From positions 27,501-91,500 of the forward strand of contig JAUQXK010000014.1 of NCBI GenBank assembly GCA_030834695.1: 64,000 nucleotides of DNA, given 5' to 3'. Source of the DNA: Desulfobacterales bacterium. Lineage in GTDB: Bacteria > Desulfobacterota > Desulfobacteria > Desulfobacterales > SpSt-501. The first letter of the stretch is position 1, and each line of letters begins with the position of its first letter. A model generated the notes under the pieces. It was not told where the DNA came from, did not search any database, and saw nothing but the letters and a program-made list of their open reading frames with translations. This document shows, piece by piece, positions 21,214 through 30,061 of this stretch. A program made the translations under genes and the position numbers.

Positions 21214-21780
21214 TCAAGGATGGTAGTCGATTTGTTCGTAAACCCGGCGCCAATCACGGTAAAAATAAAGCACATCCGGCAATCCCGTCAGTTTCAGGCC
21301 AAGCAGAATGTCGTGCGTTCGCGCATGCACCCGCTGCTCTTCGGCCAGGCGTTCATCCGCAGAAGCATCAAACCCCTGCAAAAACTTGCTGAAGCGCACG
21401 ATATGGATCAACTCATGGGTGATGATGTACAGTACGAACGGCAGCAGCTGAAGGTCGGGGTTCTGGCGGAGCGCTGAAAGGATGGCATGGTCCTGCAAAC
21501 AAATTTTGTAGAAATCGTAAGACGATGACGTCAGGCTGGCCGATTTCGGTTGGCCCTGGTAGCGGATGATCTGTGCAAAAGGCCCATCGACGATTTCCGC
21601 CGGTTCCAATTCGGCCAGGGTTTTAACATCATACTTCGGCCGCAGCCACTGGCTGGCCGACATTTTGTAGTGGTTGCTGACCAGTTCTTCAGCGATGCCC
21701 ACTGCATGGGTAACAATGGGCAGTTGCCCGGACGTGAACGGGGTTTGACGCTCCTTCGAAAATACCGGTGTGGAATCCAT
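21214..21780 (-). CDS. Conserved hypothetical protein with HExxH metalloprotease-like motif
   Basis: The 188-residue protein is not assignable to a named family by eye. HELIH lies at residues 122-126 after a hydrophobic stretch (FVLYIIT), with acidic and histidine residues downstream (AEEQRVHARTHD, 146-157) that could be the third ligand. This is the layout of a small zincin. No signal peptide is present, so it should be cytoplasmic. ATG 21780 follows AAGGGTGG; an upstream ATG would add an unlikely 33 residues. Confidence 0.6.
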   Translation of the reverse strand: MDSTPVFSKERQTPFTSGQLPIVTHAVGIAEELVSNHYKMSASQWLRPKYDVKTLAELEPAEIVDGPFAQIIRYQGQPKSASLTSSSYDFYKICLQDHAILSALRQNPDLQLLPFVLYIITHELIHIVRFSKFLQGFDASADERLAEEQRVHARTHDILLGLKLTGLPDVLYFYRDWRRVYEQIDYHP

Positions 21781-21997
21781 GATGGCGCCACCCTTACCAC
21801 AATTGCGAATTAGATTCCAGCCCCGCGGCCCCGGTTCCCCATTCGTCGGCACGGCGAGCGCCGGCCAATGCCTCCGCAATATTTCCCGCTTTTGCGTTCA
21901 GCGGAACCGAAAAAACTATGGACAAGCGATCGGATGCTATGTTAACAGTTGCATTTACGTCAACGAATCCTGATGTTGCTGGAGGGGAGGTGATTGT

Positions 21998-22093
21998 TTG
22001 GGCAGTGTGATCAAAAAACGCAGAAAAAAGATGCGGAAACACAAACATAGAAAACTGCTGGCCAAGACCCGCCATCAGAGGAGAAGCAAATAA
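21998..22093 (+). CDS. AURKAIP1/COX24 domain microprotein (bS22-like)
   Basis: This 31-residue, extremely basic protein reads MGSVIKKRRKKMRKHKHRK and then LLAKTRHQRRSK. The pattern is that of the COX24/AURKAIP1 domain (formerly DUF1713), whose mycobacterial member is the 30S protein bS22. The start is TTG 21998 with a strong GGGAGGTGA site four bases away. It is alone on the plus strand between minus-strand genes and has its own terminator, so it is an independent transcription unit. A ribosomal role is inferred from the family. Confidence 0.85.
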   Translation: MGSVIKKRRKKMRKHKHRKLLAKTRHQRRSK

Positions 22094-22125
22094 GGCTCAA
22101 CAGGCCGTCTCACGTCTGCAACTTA

Positions 22126-22163
22126 CCGCACCGGCTGGCACCTCATGCCGGTGCGGTTTTTTT
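22126..22163 (+). terminator. Intrinsic terminator after the bS22-like gene
   Basis: CCGCACCGGC (22126-22135) and GCCGGTGCGG (22147-22156) form a 10-bp stem followed by seven T. It overlaps the hflC stop codon on the other strand. Confidence 0.9.
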
Positions 22164-23112
22164 ACTTCAATTTCGGAGAAATGCCTTTGAAGTATTTCAA
22201 GAACTCCGAGTCGGTCGACAAGAGCAGGGTGGTGTCCTTGTTCAGCGACTCGTTGTAGATTTCCAGGGTTTGCGTGAAGGCATAAAAATCCGGATCGATC
22301 CCATAAGCCTCCGCATAGATTTTAACGGCATCGGCATCGGCCTTGCCTTTGACCTCTTGTGAAGTCCGATAAGCTTCGGAAGTGATCTGTTGCAGGTCTC
22401 TTTCCTTCTGGCCGAGTATTTTCTGGGCCTCTCCCTTGCCCTCCGAGCGAAATTTCTCCGCGATCTGCTTGCGTTCGGCGATCATGCGGTCGTAGACGGA
22501 TTTGCGGACCTCCTCCACGTAGTTGATACCCTTGATTTTTACGTCCACCAGTTCGATTCCGAACTGGGACACCTTGGGTTGCGCCTGCTCAAGGATCCCC
22601 TGGGTGATCTTTTCTCGGCCGAGGCTGATGACATAATGGCTTTGCGGCTTTTTTTCCTGGTCTTCCAGGCCGACCTCGGAGGTGTCCAACTCCCGGTTGG
22701 ATTTGCGCACAGCGTCAATCAGCTTGTAGGACGTGATGAAATTGCGCACGGCCGGATCGATAATGTCGTTCAAGCGGCTGACGGCATTAAAGCGGTTGTT
22801 GACGGTCTGGAAAAACTTCACGGGGTCGACGATCTTCCAGCGGGCAAAGGCGTCCACCCAGATGAAGGTCTTGTCCAGCGTCGGGATCTGCCCGGGCTCT
22901 CCGTCCCATTCTTGAATGTTTTTCGGGAAAAAGCTGGCCTTCTCGATGAAAGGCACTTTGAACTTGAGCCCCGGATCGACGATGGGGTCCCGGACGATCC
23001 TTCCAAACTGGGTGATCACCACCTGCTCGGTTTCACTGACCACGAAGGCCGATTCGTACACGACGACGACGGCGGCGATCAGGACGGCGACTAAAATTCC
23101 TTTGGTTTTCAT
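22162..23112 (-). CDS. hflC: Membrane protease regulator HflC (SPFH family)
   Basis: With HflK, HflC forms a membrane cage around FtsH and modulates its proteolysis. The 316-residue protein has one N-terminal membrane segment (GILVAVLIAAVVVVYESAF) and an SPFH/band 7 domain (from VVSETEQVVITQFG). A long helical region (EKFRSEGKGEAQKI) follows. ATG 23112 lies one base after the hflK stop, so the two are translationally coupled. An alternative start at 23178 would lie inside hflK. Confidence 0.96.
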   Translation of the reverse strand: MKTKGILVAVLIAAVVVVYESAFVVSETEQVVITQFGRIVRDPIVDPGLKFKVPFIEKASFFPKNIQEWDGEPGQIPTLDKTFIWVDAFARWKIVDPVKFFQTVNNRFNAVSRLNDIIDPAVRNFITSYKLIDAVRKSNRELDTSEVGLEDQEKKPQSHYVISLGREKITQGILEQAQPKVSQFGIELVDVKIKGINYVEEVRKSVYDRMIAERKQIAEKFRSEGKGEAQKILGQKERDLQQITSEAYRTSQEVKGKADADAVKIYAEAYGIDPDFYAFTQTLEIYNESLNKDTTLLLSTDSEFLKYFKGISPKLK

Positions 23113-23113
23113 A

Positions 23114-24139
23114 TTATTTACCACCCGGTTTCGTGAAGTTGAGCAATGGCAGCGTGTTTTTCTGCTCGGAGTCGACAATGTAGATCGGCCCCAGCTTGGG
23201 CATCAGACTGCGCATGTTTTCAAGGTAGAGGCGGGTTTTGGTGATATCCTTGGCCTTGCGGTATTCTTCGTAGACGTCTCGGAATCGTGCGGCATCGCCG
23301 ATGGCCCGGTTGACGCGGTTCAGGGCATAGCCCTCGGCCGACTTGATCGTCCGTTCCGCTTCGCCGCGTGCCGTTGGAATTGCCTTGTTGTAATCTTCGT
23401 TCGCCTGGTAAATCATCTGCTCCTTTTCCTGGGTGGCCTGGTTGACCTCGTTGAAGGACGGTTGGACGGCGGACGGCACGTTGGTCTTCTTCATCTCGAT
23501 CGTGACGACATGAATCCCGGTTTCGGCCTGGTCGAGTTCGCGCTGGAGCAGGCCCATGGCCTCGATGGCGATTTCATCGCGTTTGCTGATGACTTCGTTG
23601 ATGCTCCGATCGCCGACCACCAGGCGCATGGCCGCCTCGGACATGTCGGTGAGCAGCTTGCGTACGTTGGCGACCTTGAAGAGAAAATCATAGGGGTCTT
23701 TAATCCGGTATTGCACGATCCAGGGGACGACCGCAACATTCAGGTCGCCGGTGAGCATCAGCGCGACGGACGCCCCTTCTGGGCCGGGCTTGGCTCGGGT
23801 CCTGAAGTCCACCTCGGCCACGGACGCTCCGAATTCTTCCGTCTGAACGCGCTTGACATTCACTTTGGTTACGGTATCGATGCCCAGCGGGAGCTTGAAA
23901 TTCAATCCTGGCTGCGTGGTTTCAATATAGCGTCCGAAGCGTTGCACGATGCCGACTTCATCCTGGTTGACCGTATAGAAGGCCGTCAGCCCCATCAATG
24001 CAAGCACGATGATTCCCAGTGCCAGCGGACCGCCAGGGAGTCTGAATTTTTTGAATTGCTTCACCATTTCATCCACCTGGGGGGGGATGCCGCCCGTGCC
24101 GCGCTGTTGTTGCTTCAGTTTTTCCCAATCCCAACTCAT
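23114..24139 (-). CDS. hflK: Membrane protease regulator HflK (SPFH family)
   Basis: This is the HflC partner, 341 residues. A short cytoplasmic N-terminus (MSWDWEKLKQQQRGTGG) precedes one membrane segment at about 38-58 and an SPFH domain (YTVNQDEVGIVQRFGRY). The helical stretch with AIPTARGEAERTIKSAEGYA is characteristic. AGGAAATCCGGC precedes the start. Confidence 0.96.
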   Translation of the reverse strand: MSWDWEKLKQQQRGTGGIPPQVDEMVKQFKKFRLPGGPLALGIIVLALMGLTAFYTVNQDEVGIVQRFGRYIETTQPGLNFKLPLGIDTVTKVNVKRVQTEEFGASVAEVDFRTRAKPGPEGASVALMLTGDLNVAVVPWIVQYRIKDPYDFLFKVANVRKLLTDMSEAAMRLVVGDRSINEVISKRDEIAIEAMGLLQRELDQAETGIHVVTIEMKKTNVPSAVQPSFNEVNQATQEKEQMIYQANEDYNKAIPTARGEAERTIKSAEGYALNRVNRAIGDAARFRDVYEEYRKAKDITKTRLYLENMRSLMPKLGPIYIVDSEQKNTLPLLNFTKPGGK

Positions 24140-24400
24140 GCCGGATTTCCTATTCAGTGGTTGCTTGGTTTAAGCCGCGCATGCCAATCGCTGCCTTGGG
24201 TGACCACCGTCATCTGCCTGCACCCGCGGCCCTCGGACGTTTTCCGCCATATGGGGGATACGGCCGCACAGCGACTCTCTTGGTCATCTCGTGTTCATCA
24301 ATGTTATACTTGTTAAGTTACCCTCTGCAGCAAGTCAAGAAAAAAGCAGTGCAAGCGCTCTCGGCCATGGCTGGATTAAGGCTGTATCCACCGGTTTTTC
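24140..24400. other. Divergent intergenic region between hflK and dciA
   Basis: No gene is seen. On the minus strand TATAAC, with a TTGCTG 19 bases upstream of it, could serve hflK, but it is weak. The dciA promoter lies at the right end. Confidence 0.4.
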
Positions 24401-24429
24401 TTGACATTACTGTGCATTGCTGCCTTAAT
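24401..24429 (+). promoter_or_regulatory. Sigma-70 type promoter for dciA
   Basis: A perfect TTGACA (24401-24406), a 17-base spacer and CTTAAT (24424-24429), about 27 bases before the dciA ATG. Confidence 0.55.
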
Positions 24430-24455
24430 GCAGCGCAGGGCTATGAGGGCTATGA

Positions 24456-24767
24456 ATGATGGATAAGAAATCTGAGGGCGCCACCCACATCGGCGGGATT
24501 CTTCCCGGCTTGCTGCAGCGATACCGACCCGAGGCGGACCAGGGAATGCTGCGGATATGGCGAGTATGGGATCGTCTCGTCGGGGAGGATATCGCCCGTA
24601 ACGCCCGGCCTGCCGCATTTAAGGGGTCCCTTCTGCTGGTTTACGTCACCAGCTCCGTTTGGGTCCACCATTTGCAGTATTTGAAGAAAGAGATCGTAAG
24701 TCGCCTGAATGACGATTTTGGACAACCGCTGGTCAGCGACATCAAATTCAAGGTCGGGTCGTTCTGA
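24456..24767 (+). CDS. dciA: DciA-type helicase loader (DUF721)
   Basis: The 103-residue protein matches the DUF721 pattern: ILPGLLQRYRPEADQGMLRIWRVWDRLVG, then NARPAAFKGSLLLVYVTSSVWVHHLQYLKKEIVSRLN. DciA is the ancestral loader of the replicative helicase DnaB in bacteria without DnaC or DnaI. Two tandem ATG codons (24456, 24459) are possible. It lies five bases before a methyltransferase gene, so they probably share a transcript. Confidence 0.85.
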   Translation: MMDKKSEGATHIGGILPGLLQRYRPEADQGMLRIWRVWDRLVGEDIARNARPAAFKGSLLLVYVTSSVWVHHLQYLKKEIVSRLNDDFGQPLVSDIKFKVGSF

Positions 24768-24772
24768 TTAAG

Positions 24773-25552
24773 ATGGACCGTCCTTCCTGCAGCGGCGCCT
24801 CGATGCCCGCGGAGTTGATTGAACCCGGCTTGGAGCAGCTGACAACAGACACCTTTTTCAGCGGCGGCATCCGCTTGAGGCAGCAGCGCCGCGGCTACCG
24901 CTTTTCGATCGACGCGGTCATCCTGTCGGGTTGCCTGCATCCGCGCCCGGGTGAGACCATCGTTGATCTCGGAACCGGATGCGGCGTCATTCCCATCCTG
25001 CTGGCGTTTCGCCGGCCCGACGTGCGGGTCTGGGGAGTCGAGGTGCAAGAGACGCTGGCTGCGTTGGCCGCCGAGAACGTTCGCACCAACGGAATGCAAT
25101 CGCGAGTGACCGTCCTGGGCGCCGATCTGCGCGACCTAGGCGCCGATACTTTTGGGGGGCCGGTCGATTGGATCGTTTCCAACCCCCCCTATCGACGCAG
25201 CCAGTCCGGTCGGGTCAATCCCAACGTCGAGCGGGCGCTGGCTCGCCATGAAATCGCTATGACCCTGCCGGATCTCATCGGAGCTGCGCGCCGGTTGCTT
25301 AAAACCGGCGGTCGTTTTGTCGCCATTTACGCCGCCGAGCGCGTTGCGGAGCTTTTATCCCAGATGCGCTTGGAGCATATCGAGCCGAAATGCCTGCGAA
25401 GCATCCATTCCGACCGCGGATCGAACGCCTGTCTGATTCTGGTCGAGGGTATCAAGAACGGCGGGCCAGGGGTGGTCCTGCCGCCGCCGTTGATCATCTA
25501 CGACGAAAGCGGAGGCTACTCGAAAGAAGTCCGGAGCCTGATTTCGCCCTGA
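24773..25552 (+). CDS. TrmN6-like SAM-dependent methyltransferase
   Basis: The 259-residue protein has LTTDTFFSGGIRLRQQRRGYRFSIDAVILSG, the N-terminus typical of the TrmN6/YfiC group. The SAM motif DLGTGCGVIPILLAF and the adenine-N6 motif NPPYRRSQSG follow. E. coli TrmN6 methylates A37 of tRNA-Val. Substrate identity here is by family only. The start could be ATG 24773 or ATG 24803 (MPAELIEPGL). It follows dciA by five bases and precedes two tRNA genes. Confidence 0.85.
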   Translation: MDRPSCSGASMPAELIEPGLEQLTTDTFFSGGIRLRQQRRGYRFSIDAVILSGCLHPRPGETIVDLGTGCGVIPILLAFRRPDVRVWGVEVQETLAALAAENVRTNGMQSRVTVLGADLRDLGADTFGGPVDWIVSNPPYRRSQSGRVNPNVERALARHEIAMTLPDLIGAARRLLKTGGRFVAIYAAERVAELLSQMRLEHIEPKCLRSIHSDRGSNACLILVEGIKNGGPGVVLPPPLIIYDESGGYSKEVRSLISP

Positions 25553-25690
25553 AAGCCGCTGCGACCGAAACCAGGTGGCAGTGTGTTAAGGTTCTTTCGG
25601 GTCTTTCAGCACACGGTTCATTCAGCACAATTGACAAGTCGCGGCTGAGGCGATATAAAAACGATTTGCCGCTCGCTGAGATGTGGCCCC

Positions 25691-25783
25691 GGAGAGGTGG
25701 CCGAGTGGCTGAAGGCGCCGCTCTCGAAAAGCGGTATCCTGTCAAAAACGGGATCGTGGGTTCAAATCCCACCCTCTCCGCCA
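25691..25783 (+). tRNA. tRNA-Ser (anticodon CGA)
   Basis: Acceptor arms GGAGAGG (25691-25697) and CCTCTCC (25773-25779) pair fully. The anticodon stem CCGCT/AGCGG encloses loop CTCGAAA, giving anticodon CGA for UCG codons. A long variable arm (TATCCTGTCAAAAACGGGAT) marks the serine class, and TTCAAAT is in the T loop. Discriminator G and CCA are encoded. Confidence 0.96.
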
Positions 25784-25916
25784 TTCCCGCCAGGCGTTAA
25801 GCAGTCGCCCGAGCGGGCCGATGGAGGCGGGTTTCTGCCGAAGGAACCGATTCCGACGATGGAAAGGGGCGCGACCGGCAGGGAAGTTGTTTAGTTGCAT
25901 CGCGCGGCAAAATTGC

Positions 25917-26010
25917 GGAGAGATGTCCGAGCTGGCCGAAGGAACACGACTGGAAATCGTGTGTGCTGCTAACACCGGCACCGTGGGTTCGAACCCCACT
26001 CTCTCCGCCA
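25917..26010 (+). tRNA. tRNA-Ser (anticodon GGA)
   Basis: Acceptor arms GGAGAGA (25917-25923) and TCTCTCC (26000-26006) pair fully. The anticodon stem CACGA/TCGTG holds loop CTGGAAA, giving anticodon GGA for UCC and UCU. A long variable arm and T loop TTCGAAC are present, and CCA is encoded. It lies 133 bases after tRNA-Ser(CGA) and just before dnaX. Confidence 0.96.
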
Positions 26011-26100
26011 CCATTATCATGGCCTCCCGGCGGTCGATCGCGGTCCTTCGGAATTTTCTGCTGTTTGGACTCATCTGAACGAAACCCGGCATCCAGTGAT

Positions 26101-27804
26101 ATGTCCTATCTCGTATTAGCTCGAAAATACCGGCCTCAAAGCTTTGCGGACGTTCTCGAGCAGGAGCACATTACTCGCACCCTCGGCAATGCGATTGCCG
26201 CCGGACGGGTGGCGCATGCGCTGCTCTTCTCGGGTCCGCGGGGAACGGGCAAGACCACCGTTGCACGTATTCTGGCCAAGGCGCTGAATTGTCGGTCGGA
26301 GTCGTCGGCCGCTCCCTGCAACCTATGCCGCTCCTGCCAGGACATTACCGCCGGCCATGCGGTGGACGTTTACGAAATTGACGGTGCTTCCAACAACAGT
26401 GTGGATCAGATCCGAGAGCTGCGGGAGAACGTCAAATACATGCCGGCCCACAGCCCTTACAAGATTTATATCATCGACGAAGTTCACATGCTCAGCACGC
26501 CGGCCTTCAATGCGTTGTTGAAGACGTTGGAGGAGCCGCCCGCGCATGTGATATTCATGTTCGCCACCACCGAACCGCATAAAATCCCGATCACCATCTT
26601 ATCGCGTTGCCAGCGCTTCGATTTCCGACGTGTTCGGGTATCCGCCATCGCGGGGTATCTGGCGACAATCTGTCGCCGGGAGGGGGTTGAAATCGGCCCG
26701 GAGAGCCTGGATGTGATCGCGCGGGAATCCGGCGGAAGCGTACGCGACAGCCTGAGTTTGCTGGACCAGGCCATCGCCTGCGGGCAGAAAACGATCCCGC
26801 ATTCCCAGATCCTGGAAACGCTTGGGGTTATCGACCGCAACCAGCTGCGGCAGCTGGCGGACGCACTGCTGGCGGGTGAACCGCTGCCGTTCCTGGCCGG
26901 CCTTGATGAGCTTTTCGACCGCGGCCACGACATCAAGAAGCTGTTCGCAGATCTGCTCGAGTATTTCCGGGATCTATGGGTGGTTCAGACCAGCTCGGAA
27001 CCGCGCAAAGCTGTCGATTTGCCGGCCGACGAAATCGATGCCCTGCAGGCCCAGAGCGGCCAGGTCTCGAGTGTTGCTCTCCAGCAGATCCTGGATATTC
27101 TTTATCGAGAGGAACCCATTGTTCGGCTTTCACCTCAGCCCAAGCTGGCGTTGGAGATGGCGTTCTTCCGAACACTGCATGCGCGGGCGGCGCTCTCCAT
27201 CGACACGCTCATCCGCAAGGTGGAGGATCTGCGACAGGAGGTCGGCGGGGCGGGGGGGGATCGCCCGCCGCCCGGTCGTGGAACGTCGCAAGCGGATGCC
27301 GGACGATCGGCCGAGGCACTCCGCCGGCCTGGCGCTTCGCCGCTGCCCGATGCGGCACCGGCGGCAGAGACGGTCCCGGCGGGGGGCGGTGGCGGATTGG
27401 CGGCGGATCCGCAAAATCCGCTCGCGGCGGCGTGGCAGGCCATTGTCCAGAGCGTTTCCCGGAACTACCCCAGCCTGGGCGCGAACCTCAAGAAATGCTG
27501 TCTTCGCCATGCCGATTCCAAGCGGGTGGAGATCATTGCTCCGGCCACCCCATTCATCCGCTCCATGTTGCAGCGTGAAAAGAATTTATCGCTATTGAAA
27601 AAAGTTTGTGCGGAAGTGTTCGGTGGGCGGCCGGATGTGATCGTGACCACCGCCGACGAATGCGGTGACTCATCGGCCGAGCGGCGCGATCGCCATCACA
27701 GCCGGGTCCAAGAGACGCTCAATCACCCGGTGGTGGCTGACGCCATCGAAATCTTCAACGGCAAGCTCGTGGACGTGCAGATCCGACAGGAGGTGGATAA
27801 ATGA
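26101..27804 (+). CDS. dnaX: DNA polymerase III subunits gamma and tau
   Basis: DnaX is the ATPase of the clamp loader and links polymerase cores. The 567-residue protein has Walker [10 protein letters not shown], the zinc module cysteines (C...CNLC...C), DEVHMLS (Walker B) and [10 protein letters not shown] (SRC motif). A Pro/Gly/Ala-rich linker (about 385-450) leads to a C-terminal tau-like domain. No in-frame shift site of the E. coli A-AAA-AAG kind was found in the linker, so a short gamma form is not supported. ATG 26101 ([12 protein letters not shown]) has only a weak upstream site. Confidence 0.97.
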   Translation: MSYLVLARKYRPQSFADVLEQEHITRTLGNAIAAGRVAHALLFSGPRGTGKTTVARILAKALNCRSESSAAPCNLCRSCQDITAGHAVDVYEIDGASNNSVDQIRELRENVKYMPAHSPYKIYIIDEVHMLSTPAFNALLKTLEEPPAHVIFMFATTEPHKIPITILSRCQRFDFRRVRVSAIAGYLATICRREGVEIGPESLDVIARESGGSVRDSLSLLDQAIACGQKTIPHSQILETLGVIDRNQLRQLADALLAGEPLPFLAGLDELFDRGHDIKKLFADLLEYFRDLWVVQTSSEPRKAVDLPADEIDALQAQSGQVSSVALQQILDILYREEPIVRLSPQPKLALEMAFFRTLHARAALSIDTLIRKVEDLRQEVGGAGGDRPPPGRGTSQADAGRSAEALRRPGASPLPDAAPAAETVPAGGGGGLAADPQNPLAAAWQAIVQSVSRNYPSLGANLKKCCLRHADSKRVEIIAPATPFIRSMLQREKNLSLLKKVCAEVFGGRPDVIVTTADECGDSSAERRDRHHSRVQETLNHPVVADAIEIFNGKLVDVQIRQEVDK

Positions 27805-28112
27805 AGGGCATGGGCCAAATGATGAAGCAGGCGCAGCAACTCCAGGCGCGCATGCTCAAGCTACAGGCCGAACTGGGTGAACGGACGGTGGAGTCCGCCG
27901 TCGGCGGCGGCATGATCAAAGTGGTGGCGAATGGCCGCCAGCAGGTCGTATCGATCCGGATTGAGAAGGAAGTGGTCAATCCCGAGGACGTGGAGATGCT
28001 GCAGGACTTGATCCTGGCCGCCGTCAACGACGCGCTGACGAAGTCGCAGGAAATGGTCAGCTCAGAAATGGGCAAGCTGACGGGCGGCCTGAATCTGCCG
28101 GGGTTGATGTGA
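27801..28112 (+). CDS. ybaB: YbaB/EbfC family nucleoid-associated protein
   Basis: The 103-residue protein starts [20 protein letters not shown] and carries the [19 protein letters not shown] core. YbaB/EbfC proteins are small dimeric DNA binders usually encoded between dnaX and recR, as here. The start overlaps the dnaX stop by four bases, and recR follows after four bases. Confidence 0.96.
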   Translation: MKGMGQMMKQAQQLQARMLKLQAELGERTVESAVGGGMIKVVANGRQQVVSIRIEKEVVNPEDVEMLQDLILAAVNDALTKSQEMVSSEMGKLTGGLNLPGLM

Positions 28113-28116
28113 TCGC

Positions 28117-28719
28117 ATGAGCATCTATCCAGCCCCCATCCGCCAGTTGATCAAACACATGGCACGGCTTCCCGGGATCGGGGAGAAGACCGCCGAGCGC
28201 CTGGCGCTCCATCTGCTTTACACGGCGGACCATTTCGTGGAAGAACTGGGCCGCAGCATTCTCGATGTCAAGCGCAACGTCCGGCTTTGTTCCCGCTGTT
28301 TTTCGCTGGCTGACAGAGACCTTTGCGCCATCTGCAGCAATCCGGCGCGCGATGGTTCGGTGGTGTGCGTCGTCGAGCAACCGGGCGACATGGTCGCCTT
28401 GGAGAAATCCGGCGCATTCAATGGTCACTATCATGTGCTTTCCGGGGTGCTGTCTCCCATGAATGGGGTGGGTCCGGATGATCTTCGGATCCGGGAGCTT
28501 CTTCAGAAAGTCACTGCCGGCGGGGTTCGCGAGATCGTGCTGGCCACCGGCACCAGCGTCGAAGGCGAAGCCACCGCCGCTTATATTGCCGGTCAATTGG
28601 AAAGCCGACCGGTAACCGTGACCCGGATCGCCGCAGGGGTCCCCATGGGCGGCGATCTGAAATACGTGGACCAGGTGACCCTCAAGAAGGCCATGGAGTC
28701 GCGTCGTGCCATCCCATAG
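28117..28719 (+). CDS. recR: Recombination mediator RecR
   Basis: RecR acts with RecO and RecF to load RecA at gaps. The 200-residue protein has the helix-hairpin-helix LPGIGEKTAERLALHLL, a C4 zinc finger (CSRCFSLADRDLCAIC, 58-73) and a Toprim domain with VVEQPGDMVALEKSG. Length is normal. The next gene starts inside its last codons. Confidence 0.97.
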   Translation: MSIYPAPIRQLIKHMARLPGIGEKTAERLALHLLYTADHFVEELGRSILDVKRNVRLCSRCFSLADRDLCAICSNPARDGSVVCVVEQPGDMVALEKSGAFNGHYHVLSGVLSPMNGVGPDDLRIRELLQKVTAGGVREIVLATGTSVEGEATAAYIAGQLESRPVTVTRIAAGVPMGGDLKYVDQVTLKKAMESRRAIP

Positions 28720-29122
28720 CCTGGCTGCGGAAGATCTGTTCCGCTGCACGCTCTGCGGCGATTGCTGCCGGGGATTCGGCGGGACTTACGTCAGCCGTGA
28801 AGACGTCCGATCCATTGCCGCGTTTCTGGCAACCGATCCCTCCGACTTGATCGATCGCTGCTGCCACCGTTCCGGCGGGCGCTACCTGCTGGCACAGCGG
28901 GCGGACGGGTACTGCATCTTTTGGGATAAGACCTGCACCATTCATCCGGTGAAACCCCGTATGTGCCGCCGCTGGCCGTTTATCGAAAGCGTGGTGACGG
29001 ATGCGTTCAACTGGAAGATCATGGCGTCCCTCTGCCCCGGCATGCGCGCCGATGTGCCACTCGATTCCGTACGGGAGTGCGTTCAGAGGATTCTGGCCTC
29101 CGAAGCACCGGAACCGACGTGA
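28706..29122 (+). CDS. YkgJ-family cysteine cluster protein
   Basis: The 138-residue protein has the CxxCxxCC cluster (RCTLCGDCCRGFGG, 14-27), then YCIFWDKTCTIHPVKPRMCRRWPF, the signature of the YkgJ/Fe-S oxidoreductase-like cysteine cluster family (PF03692). These cysteines may bind zinc or an iron-sulfur cluster; the function is unknown. It starts at GTG 28706, overlapping recR by 14 bases, which suggests translational coupling. Confidence 0.82.
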   Translation: MPSHSLAAEDLFRCTLCGDCCRGFGGTYVSREDVRSIAAFLATDPSDLIDRCCHRSGGRYLLAQRADGYCIFWDKTCTIHPVKPRMCRRWPFIESVVTDAFNWKIMASLCPGMRADVPLDSVRECVQRILASEAPEPT

Positions 29123-29203
29123 CCGTGCTGGCCGTCGAACCGGGATCACCGCCGGTTGGCCTGCGCCGGGTCCTATGAAGCATCGCACGGTTGCGGGGTG
29201 GCC

Positions 29204-29986
29204 ATGATTGGAGTCATCGATGCCGGAGTCGGCGGGCTGCACCTCGTTGATGCGCTTCTGAAGCAACTGCCCGACCAGGACATTGTCTACTACGCGGATA
29301 CGCTCCGCGCACCTTATGGCAACCGAAGCGCCGAAACGATCGTGCGCGGGGCGCTCGAAGCTGCGGAACGGGTGTGGCACAGCGGCGCTCGGGTCTTGGT
29401 GGCGGCCAGTCACACGATATCCGTTGTCGCCTTTGAGGCGCTGTCGCGCCGTTTTGGCGATGCGCTTTTCGATGTGGCGACGACGGCCGTGCAGGCCGCC
29501 ATCGAAAACTCACACGGCCAGCGCATCGGCCTGGTCGCCTCCCGTGCAACCGTCGAAAGTCGACGTTACGAAGAGTTGATCCGGGATCGCTGTCCTCGGG
29601 CCAACCTCTTCGTGGCGGCCTGCCCCCTGTGGGGGGCCCTGGTCGAGGAAGGATGGCATAAGCGACGCGAAGCCGCATGGGTCGTTAAGCGCGGCGTTCG
29701 TGAGATAAAGCAGCACCGGGTGGATACGCTGATTCTCGGAAGCAATACGTTTGCTGCGCTGCAGCCGGTGATTCAACGCAAGGTCGGACCTCAGGTAATC
29801 CTGGTGGAGGCTTCCGCCAACCTGGCTTCCCGGGTGGCGGAGCACCTCCGGTTTCAGGAGCCTCCGCCCGCTGCGGAGCGCGGCGGTCGGAAGGTCCAAT
29901 TATGGGTTTCGGATCTCACGCCCCAGGTGGCGCAGACCGCCCGACGGTTCCTGGGTCGGAATGTGACATTGGAGCGGGCGGATTGA
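29204..29986 (+). CDS. Glutamate racemase-like protein lacking both catalytic cysteines
   Basis: The 260-residue protein follows MurI along its whole length: IGVIDAGVGGLHLVDALLK, DTLRAPYGNRSAETI, ACPLWGALVEEG and a normal C-terminus. The two cysteines that racemise glutamate are replaced. ACNTA reads ASHTI, with Ser69, and LGCTHYP reads LGSNTFA, with Ser180. The substrate loop Thr/His residues are also changed. It is therefore unlikely to be a MurI that supplies D-glutamate to peptidoglycan. It could bind a ligand or partner, or catalyse another reaction. ATG 29204 with GGGGTGG upstream gives the conserved N-terminus. Confidence 0.8.
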   Translation: MIGVIDAGVGGLHLVDALLKQLPDQDIVYYADTLRAPYGNRSAETIVRGALEAAERVWHSGARVLVAASHTISVVAFEALSRRFGDALFDVATTAVQAAIENSHGQRIGLVASRATVESRRYEELIRDRCPRANLFVAACPLWGALVEEGWHKRREAAWVVKRGVREIKQHRVDTLILGSNTFAALQPVIQRKVGPQVILVEASANLASRVAEHLRFQEPPPAAERGGRKVQLWVSDLTPQVAQTARRFLGRNVTLERAD

Positions 29987-30061
29987 ACGGCCGGAATCCA
30001 CGCAGCGGGCGGTCTCCATCGCGGCTGCCGCGATGGACCACTGGAACAGGGATAGCTACCC

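Noticed and set aside
22916-24316. A 466-codon open frame antisense to hflC and hflK
   Set aside because: The hflK and hflC proteins are clear on the other strand; the antisense frame has no ribosome binding site or familiar sequence.
27595-27603. AAAAAAG run in dnaX that might be a gamma/tau frameshift site
   Set aside because: It is in the wrong reading phase for A-AAA-AAG slippage and lies close to the end of the gene, not after the ATPase domains.
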